Origin: JBOHUC01 sp050733935 | GTDB taxonomy: Bacteria; Eisenbacteria; RBG-16-71-46; DASYSL01 | Reading direction: 5' to 3' | Length of the DNA: 45,300 nucleotides | Assembly (NCBI GenBank): GCA_050733935.1 | Contig: JBOHUC010000013.1 | Span: 1-45,300 of the forward strand | In this document: positions 19,222-26,159 of the stretch, piece after piece | Numbering within the stretch: position 1 is the stretch's first letter | Layout of the letters: every line of letters starts with the position of its first letter | Notes under the pieces: generated by a model | What the model was told of the DNA's origin: nothing | Databases searched by the model: none | Seen by the model: only the letters and a program-made list of their open reading frames with translations | Made by a program: the position numbers and the translations under genes

Positions 19222-19240
19222 GGCCGAGGGCGCGCGGGCG

Positions 19241-19284
19241 TGCGAGCGTGCGAGCGTGCGAGCGTGCGAGCGTGCGAGCGTGCG
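19241..19284. repeat. 8-bp tandem repeat between convergent genes
   Basis: Five and a half perfect copies of TGCGAGCG fill the gap between the GNAT stop and the stop of the convergent DUF4097 gene. The unit length and perfection indicate replication slippage. It has no spacers, so it is not a CRISPR array. Confidence 0.9.
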
Positions 19285-19295
19285 GCGCCCCCGCG

Positions 19296-20132
19296 TCAGG
19301 ACGGAGTACGGCGGAGCTCGATGTTCCCGTTCACGGTCGAAAGCTCGAGCCTGGGCCCGCCGTCACCGAGCTTCCCTCGCAGCTTGTTGTGGTTCACGCG
19401 GCCGGCCACGGTGAGCGGAAAGTCGGACTCGATCGAGCCGTTCAATGTCTCGGCCTCGATGTCGGCGTTCACGGTCCCGGTCATCTCGATCTGGATGCTG
19501 CCGTTCACCGTCCGGAAGTCGAGACCTGCGGGCCAGCCGCTCGACGCCATCTCGATCTCGATCTCGCCGTTCACGGTGGTCGCCTCGGCGTAGCTCTTGG
19601 TCGCGACGTCGATCGAGCCGTTCACGGTCGTGGCCTCGACCGATGCCGTGAGCCCGGACGCCTCGACGTCTCCGTTCACCGTGCGCGCGACGAGCTTCAC
19701 TCCCGCCGGCACCCGCACCGTGAACCGCACCCAGACGTCGCAATCCTCGCTGCTGTTGTGACCGCCGTCGGCGTCGCAGGTGTTCGGCGGCTTGCCCTTC
19801 CGGTTCGGATAGAGAGCGCAAATCGTCACTCCATCCGCGTGCTCGACAGTCTCGATCCGGACCTCCGAAGGATCGTCCTTCTTCGCACGCTTGATCGCCC
19901 GCACCTCGACTTCGCGGCCGGTCGCCGCCTCGGCCCGGATCGGGCCGTTCACGCCCCGGATCTCGATCGTCTTGCCGGCGGCGAGCGGACCTTTCCAGTA
20001 GAACTCTTCCTCGGCCGCGAATGCGGCCGGCGCGAGCCCAAATCCCGCGACGATGAGCGTCAGGAGGCCGAGGCCTGGACCGAAGCCGGGGCCGGGGCCG
20101 AATCGACGGGTAGTGAGCCGCGTTCTAGTCAT
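19296..20132 (-). CDS. Secreted DUF4097 beta-repeat protein (second copy)
   Basis: The product has 278 residues. I chose ATG 20132 since GAGG lies about 9 bases upstream, inside the Asp-rich end of the preceding gene, which it overlaps by 8 bases. Residues about 20-40 form a signal peptide ending AAFAA. The mature part is a DUF4097 (putative adhesin) domain of short repeating strands marked by NG turns: RTVNGDVEAS, EATTVNGSIDV, EATTVNGEIEIEM, RTVNGSIQIEM, ETLNGSIESD, STVNGNIELR. This is the pattern of a right-handed beta-helix-like protein. Two cysteines near residues 115-127 may form a disulfide. It ends the ECF sigma operon, so expression probably follows that sigma factor. Confidence 0.85.
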   Translation of the reverse strand: MTRTRLTTRRFGPGPGFGPGLGLLTLIVAGFGLAPAAFAAEEEFYWKGPLAAGKTIEIRGVNGPIRAEAATGREVEVRAIKRAKKDDPSEVRIETVEHADGVTICALYPNRKGKPPNTCDADGGHNSSEDCDVWVRFTVRVPAGVKLVARTVNGDVEASGLTASVEATTVNGSIDVATKSYAEATTVNGEIEIEMASSGWPAGLDFRTVNGSIQIEMTGTVNADIEAETLNGSIESDFPLTVAGRVNHNKLRGKLGDGGPRLELSTVNGNIELRRTPS

Positions 20133-21420
20133 CGTCGTCGTCCTCGTCGTTGACGTTTTCGTGCTCGTGTTCGTGCTCCTCTTCCATCTCACGCTGGTGC
20201 TCCTTTTCCGCCTCGAAGCGCATCCGGAATTCCTTCTCGCCGGGCCTGAAGAGCTGGATCGCCCCCTGGAACGATTCGAGGTCGATCTTCGCGCTCCCGG
20301 AGCCGAACAGGAAGCTGAAGCGCTTCCCCTTCTTGGTCCGCGAGATGTTGACGGGCGTCCAGGACTCGAACTCGCCGGAGAACGTCGCCACGCTCACGGT
20401 CGCGTTCGAGCGGTCGGAGAGCCCGAGGCCGATGTCGCCGTTGTGCGTCGAGAACATGTACGCGCCGTCGTCGAGGATCTTGCCGTCGTACAGCACCGTG
20501 CCGTTCACGGTGGTCGCTTCGACCGACTTCGACGTGAGGTCGAGCAGCAGGATGTCGCCGTTCACCGCCTCGGCCATGACGTCGCCGGTCACGTTCACGA
20601 CGCGCACGCCGTCGTTGACCGAGCTCACGATGACCTTGCCGTTGGCCTCCATGAGATCCACGAGACCTTCGACCGAGCGCAGCTCGATGTCTCCCGCGGC
20701 GCGGCGCACCTTGATGTCACCGCTCACGGTCTCAACGCTGATGCCGCCCTTCACGTCCTCCGCCGTCACGTCGTTGTACACGCCCGACAGCGACACCGGC
20801 ATCCACGACGGAATGGTGATCTCGTAGTCGACGGCGCGTGAGGGGCCGGTTCGCGACCGCGACTGAATCTCGAGCTGATCGCCGTCGATCCCGACCGAGA
20901 CCCAGTCCCGGCGCGAGTGCTCCGCACGGACGCGAACCGAGCTCTGCGCCCAGCCCGTCAGGTTCACCGAGCCGCCGAAATTGTGGAGCATGAGCTTCGT
21001 TCCCCGGCGCACCGCGACCGTCGTATCGGTGCTGGTCGCGCCGGCGCGAACCCGGCTCGCGTCGACCACGCGGACACGCGGGACCGCTTTCGGAGCCTTC
21101 GGGGCCTTCGGTGCCCGTGGAGCTTCCGGAGTCTCCGCGAGCGCTTGAAGCTCGGAGAGCAGAACCGCATCGGACACGATGACGACGGCCGGGGTCCCCG
21201 GAGAGGCCGCAGGAGCCGGCGTCGCTCCTTCGCTCGAAGGCTGTCGCGAATCGCAGGCCGGAGCCATCGCCGGTCCCCGATCCGACGGGAATCCGATGAG
21301 CTCGGTTCCGGCGACCGCCGGCGTCGCGGCCGCGGCCTCGAGGACCGCGACGACGGCGGCCACGAACGCCGCGCACGCGACCCGCGAGACGAGTCTCGAA
21401 ACGATCCGGGCTCCGTTCAT
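20125..21420 (-). CDS. Secreted DUF4097 beta-repeat protein with acidic/His tail (first copy)
   Basis: The product has 431 residues from ATG 21420, overlapping the anti-sigma stop (ATGA). Residues 1-38 are a signal peptide. A linker with APKAPKAPKA precedes the DUF4097 domain (about 125-390), whose strands turn at similar points: SVETVSGDIKVRRAAGDI, AEAVNGDILLL, EATTVNGTVLYDG, FSTHNGDIGL. The last 29 residues (403-431) are almost only Glu, His and Asp, ending in five Asp. Such a tail could bind divalent metal. Its domain is homologous to the next gene product, so the two are probably old duplicates. Confidence 0.85.
   Translation of the reverse strand: MNGARIVSRLVSRVACAAFVAAVVAVLEAAAATPAVAGTELIGFPSDRGPAMAPACDSRQPSSEGATPAPAASPGTPAVVIVSDAVLLSELQALAETPEAPRAPKAPKAPKAVPRVRVVDASRVRAGATSTDTTVAVRRGTKLMLHNFGGSVNLTGWAQSSVRVRAEHSRRDWVSVGIDGDQLEIQSRSRTGPSRAVDYEITIPSWMPVSLSGVYNDVTAEDVKGGISVETVSGDIKVRRAAGDIELRSVEGLVDLMEANGKVIVSSVNDGVRVVNVTGDVMAEAVNGDILLLDLTSKSVEATTVNGTVLYDGKILDDGAYMFSTHNGDIGLGLSDRSNATVSVATFSGEFESWTPVNISRTKKGKRFSFLFGSGSAKIDLESFQGAIQLFRPGEKEFRMRFEAEKEHQREMEEEHEHEHENVNDEDDDDD
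20128..20214 (-). repeat. Low-complexity Glu/His/Asp tail coding sequence
   Basis: This stretch encodes the C-terminal acidic/His tail of the DUF4097 protein. The last codons (GAC GAC GAT GAC TAG) also contain the ATG of the next gene in another frame, so expansion or loss of Asp codons would shift the distance to that start. Confidence 0.7.
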
Positions 21421-22376
21421 TGCGCGCTCGCGAACACGGTCGCCGCCTTGAGCACTTCGATCTTCCGCTGCTTCGTCTTCGTCAGGTGCTCCTTGAGATA
21501 CGGATTCGCCGGATCGACATCGAGCGCCTTCTTCGCCTGTGCACTCGCGAGATCGATGATGCGCAGGTTCGATTCGATCGTCTTCACGGTTTCGGGATCG
21601 AGCTCGTTCCGCTTCTCACTCAGCGCACGTTCGAGCTTCGCGACCTCGGCCGCATAGGCCGGATCGTCCAGACCCTGCGACGCGCTACGCACCGTCATGC
21701 CGGGACCGGTGCCGGTGTTGTCGGAGCCGGTGCCGGCGATGTCGGGACCGGTGCCGGAGAGGCCCGTGCCGGGACCGGAGCCCGTGATGCCGGGGCCCGA
21801 ACCCGTGCTCGTGCCGTTGCCCGAGCCGGTGCCGGAGATCCCGGTGTTGCCGGTCGTTCCCGTACCGCCCGCAACCTGCACCTGGCCGCCGCCGGCGCGC
21901 GTTCCCGCAAACCAGGCGACGCTGCCCGAGAGCAGCATGAGCGCGATGCCCGCGGCCGCGAGCTGCGGCCACGAGAGCGTGAGCCCGCCGCCAAACCAAC
22001 GGCTGCCGGCGCTGTCGGCGTGCCGTGCCGTGCGGCTCTCTCCTGCGCGGCGCGCGGCGAGCGATCCGGACGATTCCGCCCGCCCGCGCAACATCCCCGC
22101 GCCGGCCGTGCGCACGATGCCGGGATCCGCGGAGCGAGATTCAATGGAAGGGTCCTGCGCGAGAACGGCGACCCGGGCCGCGATTCCAGGCCACAGGTCC
22201 TCCGCGGGCGCCCGATCGGTCAACGAACGCGCGTGTGCGACGACCGCGCGCAGCTCGTCCAGGGTAGTCCGGCACTCCGCGCACGTCGTGAAGTGCGCCT
22301 CGATGAGAACGCGCTCGTCCGGTGACAGCGCCTCATCGAAGTAGTCGGAAAGCCGTTCGTTCCACTGGTCGCTCAT
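21417..22376 (-). CDS. Zinc-finger anti-sigma factor with a Gly/Thr-rich extracytoplasmic part
   Basis: The product has 319 residues from ATG 22376, with AGGTGGAG a few bases upstream. The N-terminal domain has the ZAS zinc motif His28-x3-Cys32-x2-Cys35, which normally holds the partner ECF sigma factor. A single membrane helix follows (about 137-158, ending SGSVAWFAG). Outside the membrane is a Gly/Thr/Ser-rich repeat of about 65 residues, then a helical segment (SQGLDDPAYAAEVAKLERAL to the end) with charged heptad-like pattern. The gene lies 46 bases after the sigma gene. It should keep the sigma factor inactive until an envelope signal releases it. Confidence 0.85.
   Translation of the reverse strand: MSDQWNERLSDYFDEALSPDERVLIEAHFTTCAECRTTLDELRAVVAHARSLTDRAPAEDLWPGIAARVAVLAQDPSIESRSADPGIVRTAGAGMLRGRAESSGSLAARRAGESRTARHADSAGSRWFGGGLTLSWPQLAAAGIALMLLSGSVAWFAGTRAGGGQVQVAGGTGTTGNTGISGTGSGNGTSTGSGPGITGSGPGTGLSGTGPDIAGTGSDNTGTGPGMTVRSASQGLDDPAYAAEVAKLERALSEKRNELDPETVKTIESNLRIIDLASAQAKKALDVDPANPYLKEHLTKTKQRKIEVLKAATVFASAQ
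21696..21896 (-). repeat. Degenerate Gly/Thr/Ser/Pro repeat in the anti-sigma factor
   Basis: This stretch encodes residues 161-227, built of variants of GTGxGxGTG and TGSGPG. The DNA repeat is imperfect, so the low complexity is old. It forms a flexible, uncharged extracytoplasmic linker. Confidence 0.7.
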
Positions 22377-22422
22377 CGCTCCACCTTTCTGGCCGGGTCT
22401 CCTCCGCGCTCCGCGCGCGAAG

Positions 22423-23004
22423 TCAGCGGGTCAAATTTCCGCGCAACAGCATTCGTGCGCGGTGCAGCTGGGCCTTCGTGGTCCCGGTCGTCACGCCGAG
22501 CATCTCGGCAATCTCCTCGTGCTTGTAACCTTCGACATCGTGCATCACGAACACCTGTCGGGCTCCGTTCGGCAAGAGCGCGATCGCGGCTTCGAAGTCC
22601 ACCGACAGATCGCTCTGCCCGGGCCGTCCCGGGAGCTGCTCGAGCGTCGTCTCGTCGCCTGCCGTTCGTTCCCGCTCGAGGCTCAGGACTCTTCGGCGGG
22701 CGAGGAGGACGTTCACGGCCACCCGGTGCAGCCACGTCCCGAACGCGGACTCTCCGCGGAACTGCCCGATCTTCTGCCACGCCCGGACGAACACGTCCTG
22801 GGTCGCTTCGGAGGCCTCGTCCGGGTTCAGCATCCGCCGCGCGAGGGAGTGGACGCGGGCAACGTGGCTCCGATAAAGCCTTTCGAAGGCGCGGAAATCC
22901 CCGTTCGCGGCCCGCGACGCATCCGCGGCATCCGCCTGCCAGGAGCTGGGTCCGACTGCCGGAACCGCGCTCAGGAGCGTCGCTTCGGGGCCCGCATGTT
23001 CCAT
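22423..23004 (-). CDS. ECF (sigma-70 family) RNA polymerase sigma factor
   Basis: The product has 193 residues. I prefer ATG 23004, which has AAGGTG at proper spacing, over the ATG nine codons upstream. Region 2 covers about 36-105 (DFRAFERLYRSHVARVHSLA, then EATQDVFVRAWQKIGQFRG and FGTWLHRVAVN), and region 4 about 136-188 (EAAIALLPNGARQVFVMHD, then KHEEIAEMLGVTTGTTKAQL). It has no extra C-terminal domain. It is the RpoE-like two-domain type with a cognate membrane anti-sigma factor immediately downstream. Confidence 0.93.
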   Translation of the reverse strand: MEHAGPEATLLSAVPAVGPSSWQADAADASRAANGDFRAFERLYRSHVARVHSLARRMLNPDEASEATQDVFVRAWQKIGQFRGESAFGTWLHRVAVNVLLARRRVLSLERERTAGDETTLEQLPGRPGQSDLSVDFEAAIALLPNGARQVFVMHDVEGYKHEEIAEMLGVTTGTTKAQLHRARMLLRGNLTR

Positions 23005-23048
23005 TCGCACCTTTCGATAGGGGGATTGCAATGAGGGTTGGGAAGGCC

Positions 23049-23073
23049 TACGAGCCCGGTGGGAAAAAGGTTC
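23049..23073 (-). promoter_or_regulatory. Probable ECF-type autoregulatory promoter
   Basis: On the minus strand GAACC(TTTTT) at 23073-23064 is followed 16 bases after GAACC by CGTA (23052-23049). GAAC/CGT with 16 bases between is a common ECF promoter form. The start site would be near 23041, giving a leader of about 37 bases before the sigma ATG. Confidence 0.5.
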
Positions 23074-23159
23074 TCGGCCCGTGACGAGCGGGACCTGCGG
23101 GGCCAGCCCGCCCGACTTGCCTCCGACTTGACCCTGGAGTGGCCGCCAGACCTGCCCCC

Positions 23160-23179
23160 AACATGCCCTGGGGCATGTT
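23160..23179. promoter_or_regulatory. 20-bp inverted repeat, possible operator
   Basis: AACATGCCC-TG-GGGCATGTT is a perfect 9-2-9 inverted repeat. Its core TGCCCTGGGGCA recurs exactly 100 bases downstream (23264-23275), so both may bind the same regulator. Confidence 0.5.
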
Positions 23180-23203
23180 CCCCGAGGGGTGGGATCGATC
23201 TCA

Positions 23204-23221
23204 ACTGGTTCCGGAACCAGT
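23204..23221. promoter_or_regulatory. 18-bp perfect palindrome, possible operator
   Basis: ACTGGTTCCGGAACCAGT is fully self-complementary. It differs in sequence from the flanking TGCCCTGGGGCA sites and would be read by another protein if it is functional. Confidence 0.45.
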
Positions 23222-23262
23222 GATCCCCGGGTCCCGAGAACCGTTGGGGCCTACCGGCTCAC

Positions 23263-23276
23263 TTGCCCTGGGGCAA
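23263..23276. promoter_or_regulatory. Second copy of the TGCCCTGGGGCA site
   Basis: TTGCCC-TG-GGGCAA is a 6-2-6 inverted repeat sharing the 12-base core of the site at 23160-23179. It lies about 100 bases before the GcvT-like gene start. Confidence 0.45.
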
Positions 23277-23278
23277 CG

Positions 23279-23294
23279 TTGACATAATCGTCAA
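23279..23294. promoter_or_regulatory. TTGAC-N6-GTCAA inverted repeat
   Basis: TTGACATAATCGTCAA starts two bases after the preceding palindrome. It lies about 80 bases upstream of the putative -35 box of the GcvT operon, a usual place for an activator, and could also act as a -35 element itself. Confidence 0.35.
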
Positions 23295-23358
23295 GTACAG
23301 CAGGCTGGATCGCCGTATTCCAAAGGGACAAAATAGTTTGCCCACCTTCAGTCCGCAA

Positions 23359-23388
23359 TTGTCGCGGCCACGGCTCGGACCCTACACT
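23359..23388 (+). promoter_or_regulatory. Promoter of the GcvT/FAD/Rieske operon, probably leaderless
   Basis: TTGTCG (23359-23364) and TACACT (23383-23388) are 18 bases apart. TACACT ends 9 bases before ATG 23398, and no Shine-Dalgarno sequence fits in between, so the transcript probably starts within a few bases of the ATG. Confidence 0.5.
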
Positions 23389-23397
23389 ACGGCGCTC

Positions 23398-24585
23398 ATG
23401 CTCAAGACCTCCCCCTTCCATGCTCGCACCGCACCGTTGGTCCGCACCCAGACCTGGCGACGCTGGGCCGGCTACCAGATGGCGAGCGCCTACGACCCCC
23501 ATCCGGACCGCGAGTATGCCGCGATCCGGAACGCGGCCGCGTTGATCGACGTCTCGCCCCTCTACAAGTACCGGCTCACCGGACGCGATGCCGCGCGCCT
23601 GCTCGATCGCATGATCACGCGCGACATGACCAAGCTCCAGGTCGGCCAGGTCTACTACACCCCGTGGTGCGACGTTCACGGCAAGGTGATCGACGACGGG
23701 ACCGTGAGCCGGCTCGACGAGGGCACCTACCGGCTCACGAGCGCGGATTCGTCTCTGCGCTGGCTCGACCTGAACGCCGCCGGGCTCGAAGTGGCGATCG
23801 AAGACGTCTCGGAGCGAGTCGCCACGCTCGCGATCCAGGGGCCGCTGTCGCGCACGATCCTCGAGCGAGTGGCACCGCCGGAAATCGCGAAGGTCAAGTA
23901 CTTCCGTTTGATCGAGACGACGGTCGACCGGATCCCCGTCACGATCTCCCGCACCGGCTATACCGGTGACCTGGGTTACGAGATCTGGGTCGGCGCCGGC
24001 AACGCGGTGGCCCTGTGGGACGCGTTGATGGCCGCGGGCACACCGTACGGGCTCACGCCCGCCGCGGTGTGGGCCCTCGACGTGGCGCGCATCGAGGCCG
24101 GGCTCATCATGCTCGACGTCGACTATCACTCCGCACATCGCGCGATGATCGAGGAACAGAAGTCGTCGCCGTTCGAGATCAACCTGGGATGGGCGGTGAG
24201 CGCCACCAAGGGCCCGTTCAACGGCCGGCGCGCGCTCGCCTCCGAACGCGCGCGCGGGGCCAGGTGGGGCTTCGTCGGTCTCGCCATCGACTGGGTGTCG
24301 TTCGAGCGCCTGTTCGCCGCCCATCACCTGCCTCCCCACGTGCCGAACGTGGCCTGGCGCACGAGCGTCCCGGTCTATCGCGACGGGGCCCAGGTGGGTT
24401 ACGCCTCGAGCGGCTGCTGGTCCCCGCTGCTCAAGAAGTCGCTCGCGCTCGCCCACCTTCGCGCGCCGCACTTCGAGCCGGGCACGCCGGTCAAGATCGA
24501 GATCACGGTCGAGCACCAGCGCCGCCTCGCCGATGCGGTCGTGTGCAAGCTCCCCTTCTACGATCCCGAGCGGAAGAAGGCATGA
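23398..24585 (+). CDS. GcvT-like aminomethyltransferase family protein
   Basis: The product has 395 residues. ATG 23398 was chosen because similarity to GcvT starts there and a -10 box lies directly upstream. The N-terminal domain has AAIRNAAALIDVSPLYKYRLTG (42-61, shortened here) and HGKVIDD (94-100); Asp100 matches the key folate-side Asp of the glycine cleavage T-protein. Next come SRTGYTGDLGYEIWVG and EAGLIMLDVDY; the C-terminal barrel has VGYASSGCWSPLLKKSLALA. Relatives transfer a one-carbon unit from an amine or sulfonium compound to tetrahydrofolate (GcvT, DmdA, the demethylase domains of sarcosine and dimethylglycine dehydrogenases). No GcvP or GcvH gene is near, so it is not the glycine cleavage enzyme. 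Its partners are two FAD enzymes and a Rieske oxygenase. Confidence 0.82.
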   Translation: MLKTSPFHARTAPLVRTQTWRRWAGYQMASAYDPHPDREYAAIRNAAALIDVSPLYKYRLTGRDAARLLDRMITRDMTKLQVGQVYYTPWCDVHGKVIDDGTVSRLDEGTYRLTSADSSLRWLDLNAAGLEVAIEDVSERVATLAIQGPLSRTILERVAPPEIAKVKYFRLIETTVDRIPVTISRTGYTGDLGYEIWVGAGNAVALWDALMAAGTPYGLTPAAVWALDVARIEAGLIMLDVDYHSAHRAMIEEQKSSPFEINLGWAVSATKGPFNGRRALASERARGARWGFVGLAIDWVSFERLFAAHHLPPHVPNVAWRTSVPVYRDGAQVGYASSGCWSPLLKKSLALAHLRAPHFEPGTPVKIEITVEHQRRLADAVVCKLPFYDPERKKA

Positions 24586-26159
24586 GCCGCTACGACGCGA
24601 TCATCATCGGCGGCGGGCACAACGGCCTCGTGGCGGCCGCCTACCTCGCGCGCGCCGGTCGCCGGACCCTGGTGCTCGAGCGCCGCCCGCTGATCGGCGG
24701 TGCGGCGGTCACCGAGGAAGTGTTTCCCGGCTTCAAGTTCTCGGTCTTCTCGTACGTCGTGAGCCTGCTGCGCCCCGAGATCATTCGCGACCTCGAGCTG
24801 CCGCGACACGGCCTCCAGATCCTGCCGCTCGAGAGCACGATCACACCGATGGAGAACGGCGATTACCTCGGCTCCTGGGCCGATCCCGACGAGTCCCGCC
24901 GCGAGCTGTGCCGCCATTCGACGCGCGATGCCGACGCGATGGTGCTGTTCGGCCGGCTGATGCACCACATGGCGATGGCGGTGAAGCCCATCATCGGCAT
25001 GGTGCCGCCCGATCCCGCCTCGCTCTCCCCCTCCGATCTCAAGGGGCTGCTTCAGCTCGGCGGGCACTTCCGCTCGCTCGGGGGCGAGCGCTTCCACGCG
25101 CTCCACAAGCTCATGACCATGAGCAGCGCCGACTACCTCGACGAGTGGTTCGAGTTCGACACGCTCAAGGCCACCAAGTCGGCGAGCGGCATCATCGGCA
25201 CCTTCCTCGGGCCGCGATCGCCGGGTTCCGCGTACGTTCTCCTCCACCACTACATGGGCGAGATCGACGGCGCCTTCCGTGCCTGGGGATTTCAGAAGGG
25301 CGGCACGGGCGCCATCAGCGAAAGCATCGCGAGTGCCGCGCGAGCGTCCGGTGCCGAGATCCGCACGGACGCCGCCGTCGAGCACGTGCGGGTGGTGAAC
25401 GGGCGCGCCACCGGGGTGGTGCTCGCAAGCGGCGAGGAGATCGCGGCGGATCTCGTCGTGTCCGGACTCGACCCGCGGCTCACTTTCACACGGCTCGTGT
25501 CCGAAAAGGAGCTGCCGTCGGACCTCGTCGAGGGGGTGCGGCGCTACAAGTTCCGCGGCTCGTCCGGGAAGGTGAACCTGGCGCTCGCCGGACTCCCCGA
25601 TTTCACCTGCCTGCCCGGGAACGGTCCGCACCTGCGGGGTGCGGTCTCGATCAGCCCGAGCGTCGATTACCTCGAGCGCGCGTACGACGATGCCAAGTAC
25701 GGCGAGTTCTCGCGCCATCCCTACATGGACATCGTCATCCCCTCGATGATCGACCCGGGCATGGCGCCGCCCGGGAGGCACGTGATGAGCATCTTCGTCC
25801 AGTACGCGCCGTATGCTCTGAACGGCGGCTGGTCGGATGCCAAGCGCGAGGCGTTCGGCGACGCGGTGGTCAAGACACTTGCGCACTACGCACCCAACAT
25901 CGAGTCCCTCATCCTGCATCGCCAGGTGCTCACCCCGGACGACATCGAGCGCATCACGGGCCTCTCGGAAGGCAACATCTTCCAGGGCGAGCTCGCGCTC
26001 CAGCAGCTCTTCTTCCTGCGTCCGGTGCCCGCGTGGGCCCGGTATCGCACTCCGATCCACGGCTACTGGCAGTGCGGCGCCGGCACGCATCCCGGGGGCG
26101 GCATCATGGGCGCGTCCGGCCGGCTCGCCGCACTCGAGATCCTGAGGAACGGCCGGTGA
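24582..26159 (+). CDS. FAD-dependent oxidoreductase, phytoene desaturase/PYROXD2-like (first)
   Basis: The product has 525 residues from ATG 24582, overlapping the GcvT-like stop (ATGA). The N-terminal dinucleotide site is IIIGGGHNGLVAAAYLARAG with LVLERR at the end of the second strand. The C-terminus has the family signature QCGAGTHPGGGIMGASGRLAA. The layout matches the CrtI/PYROXD2 group of amine-oxidase-fold flavoproteins, which take hydride from C-C or C-N bonds. There is no signal peptide. Its neighbour at 26156 is a homologue of nearly the same length, so the pair may form a heterodimer or act on successive intermediates. The substrate is unknown. Confidence 0.87.
   Translation: MSRYDAIIIGGGHNGLVAAAYLARAGRRTLVLERRPLIGGAAVTEEVFPGFKFSVFSYVVSLLRPEIIRDLELPRHGLQILPLESTITPMENGDYLGSWADPDESRRELCRHSTRDADAMVLFGRLMHHMAMAVKPIIGMVPPDPASLSPSDLKGLLQLGGHFRSLGGERFHALHKLMTMSSADYLDEWFEFDTLKATKSASGIIGTFLGPRSPGSAYVLLHHYMGEIDGAFRAWGFQKGGTGAISESIASAARASGAEIRTDAAVEHVRVVNGRATGVVLASGEEIAADLVVSGLDPRLTFTRLVSEKELPSDLVEGVRRYKFRGSSGKVNLALAGLPDFTCLPGNGPHLRGAVSISPSVDYLERAYDDAKYGEFSRHPYMDIVIPSMIDPGMAPPGRHVMSIFVQYAPYALNGGWSDAKREAFGDAVVKTLAHYAPNIESLILHRQVLTPDDIERITGLSEGNIFQGELALQQLFFLRPVPAWARYRTPIHGYWQCGAGTHPGGGIMGASGRLAALEILRNGR

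Larger units (their letters stand above)
23005..23397. other. Divergent control region with several palindromes
   Basis: This 393-base gap separates the ECF sigma operon (minus) from the GcvT operon (plus). It holds a probable ECF promoter near the sigma gene, four inverted repeats between 23160 and 23294, and a -35/-10 pair just before the GcvT gene. Each is listed separately. The frame that runs from 23263 into the GcvT gene is not counted as coding because the protein similarity begins at Met 23398. Confidence 0.7.

Noticed and set aside
19229..19290. Possible CRISPR array
   Set aside because: The repeat unit is 8 bases with no spacers and there are no cas genes.
23398..24585. Glycine cleavage T-protein (GcvT) proper
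   Set aside because: No gcvH or gcvP is near, and the partners are FAD and Rieske enzymes; only the fold is shared.
23251..26090. Minus-strand open frames opposite the GcvT-like and first FAD gene
   Set aside because: They contain no domain, no plausible start signal, and lie opposite proteins with clear motifs.
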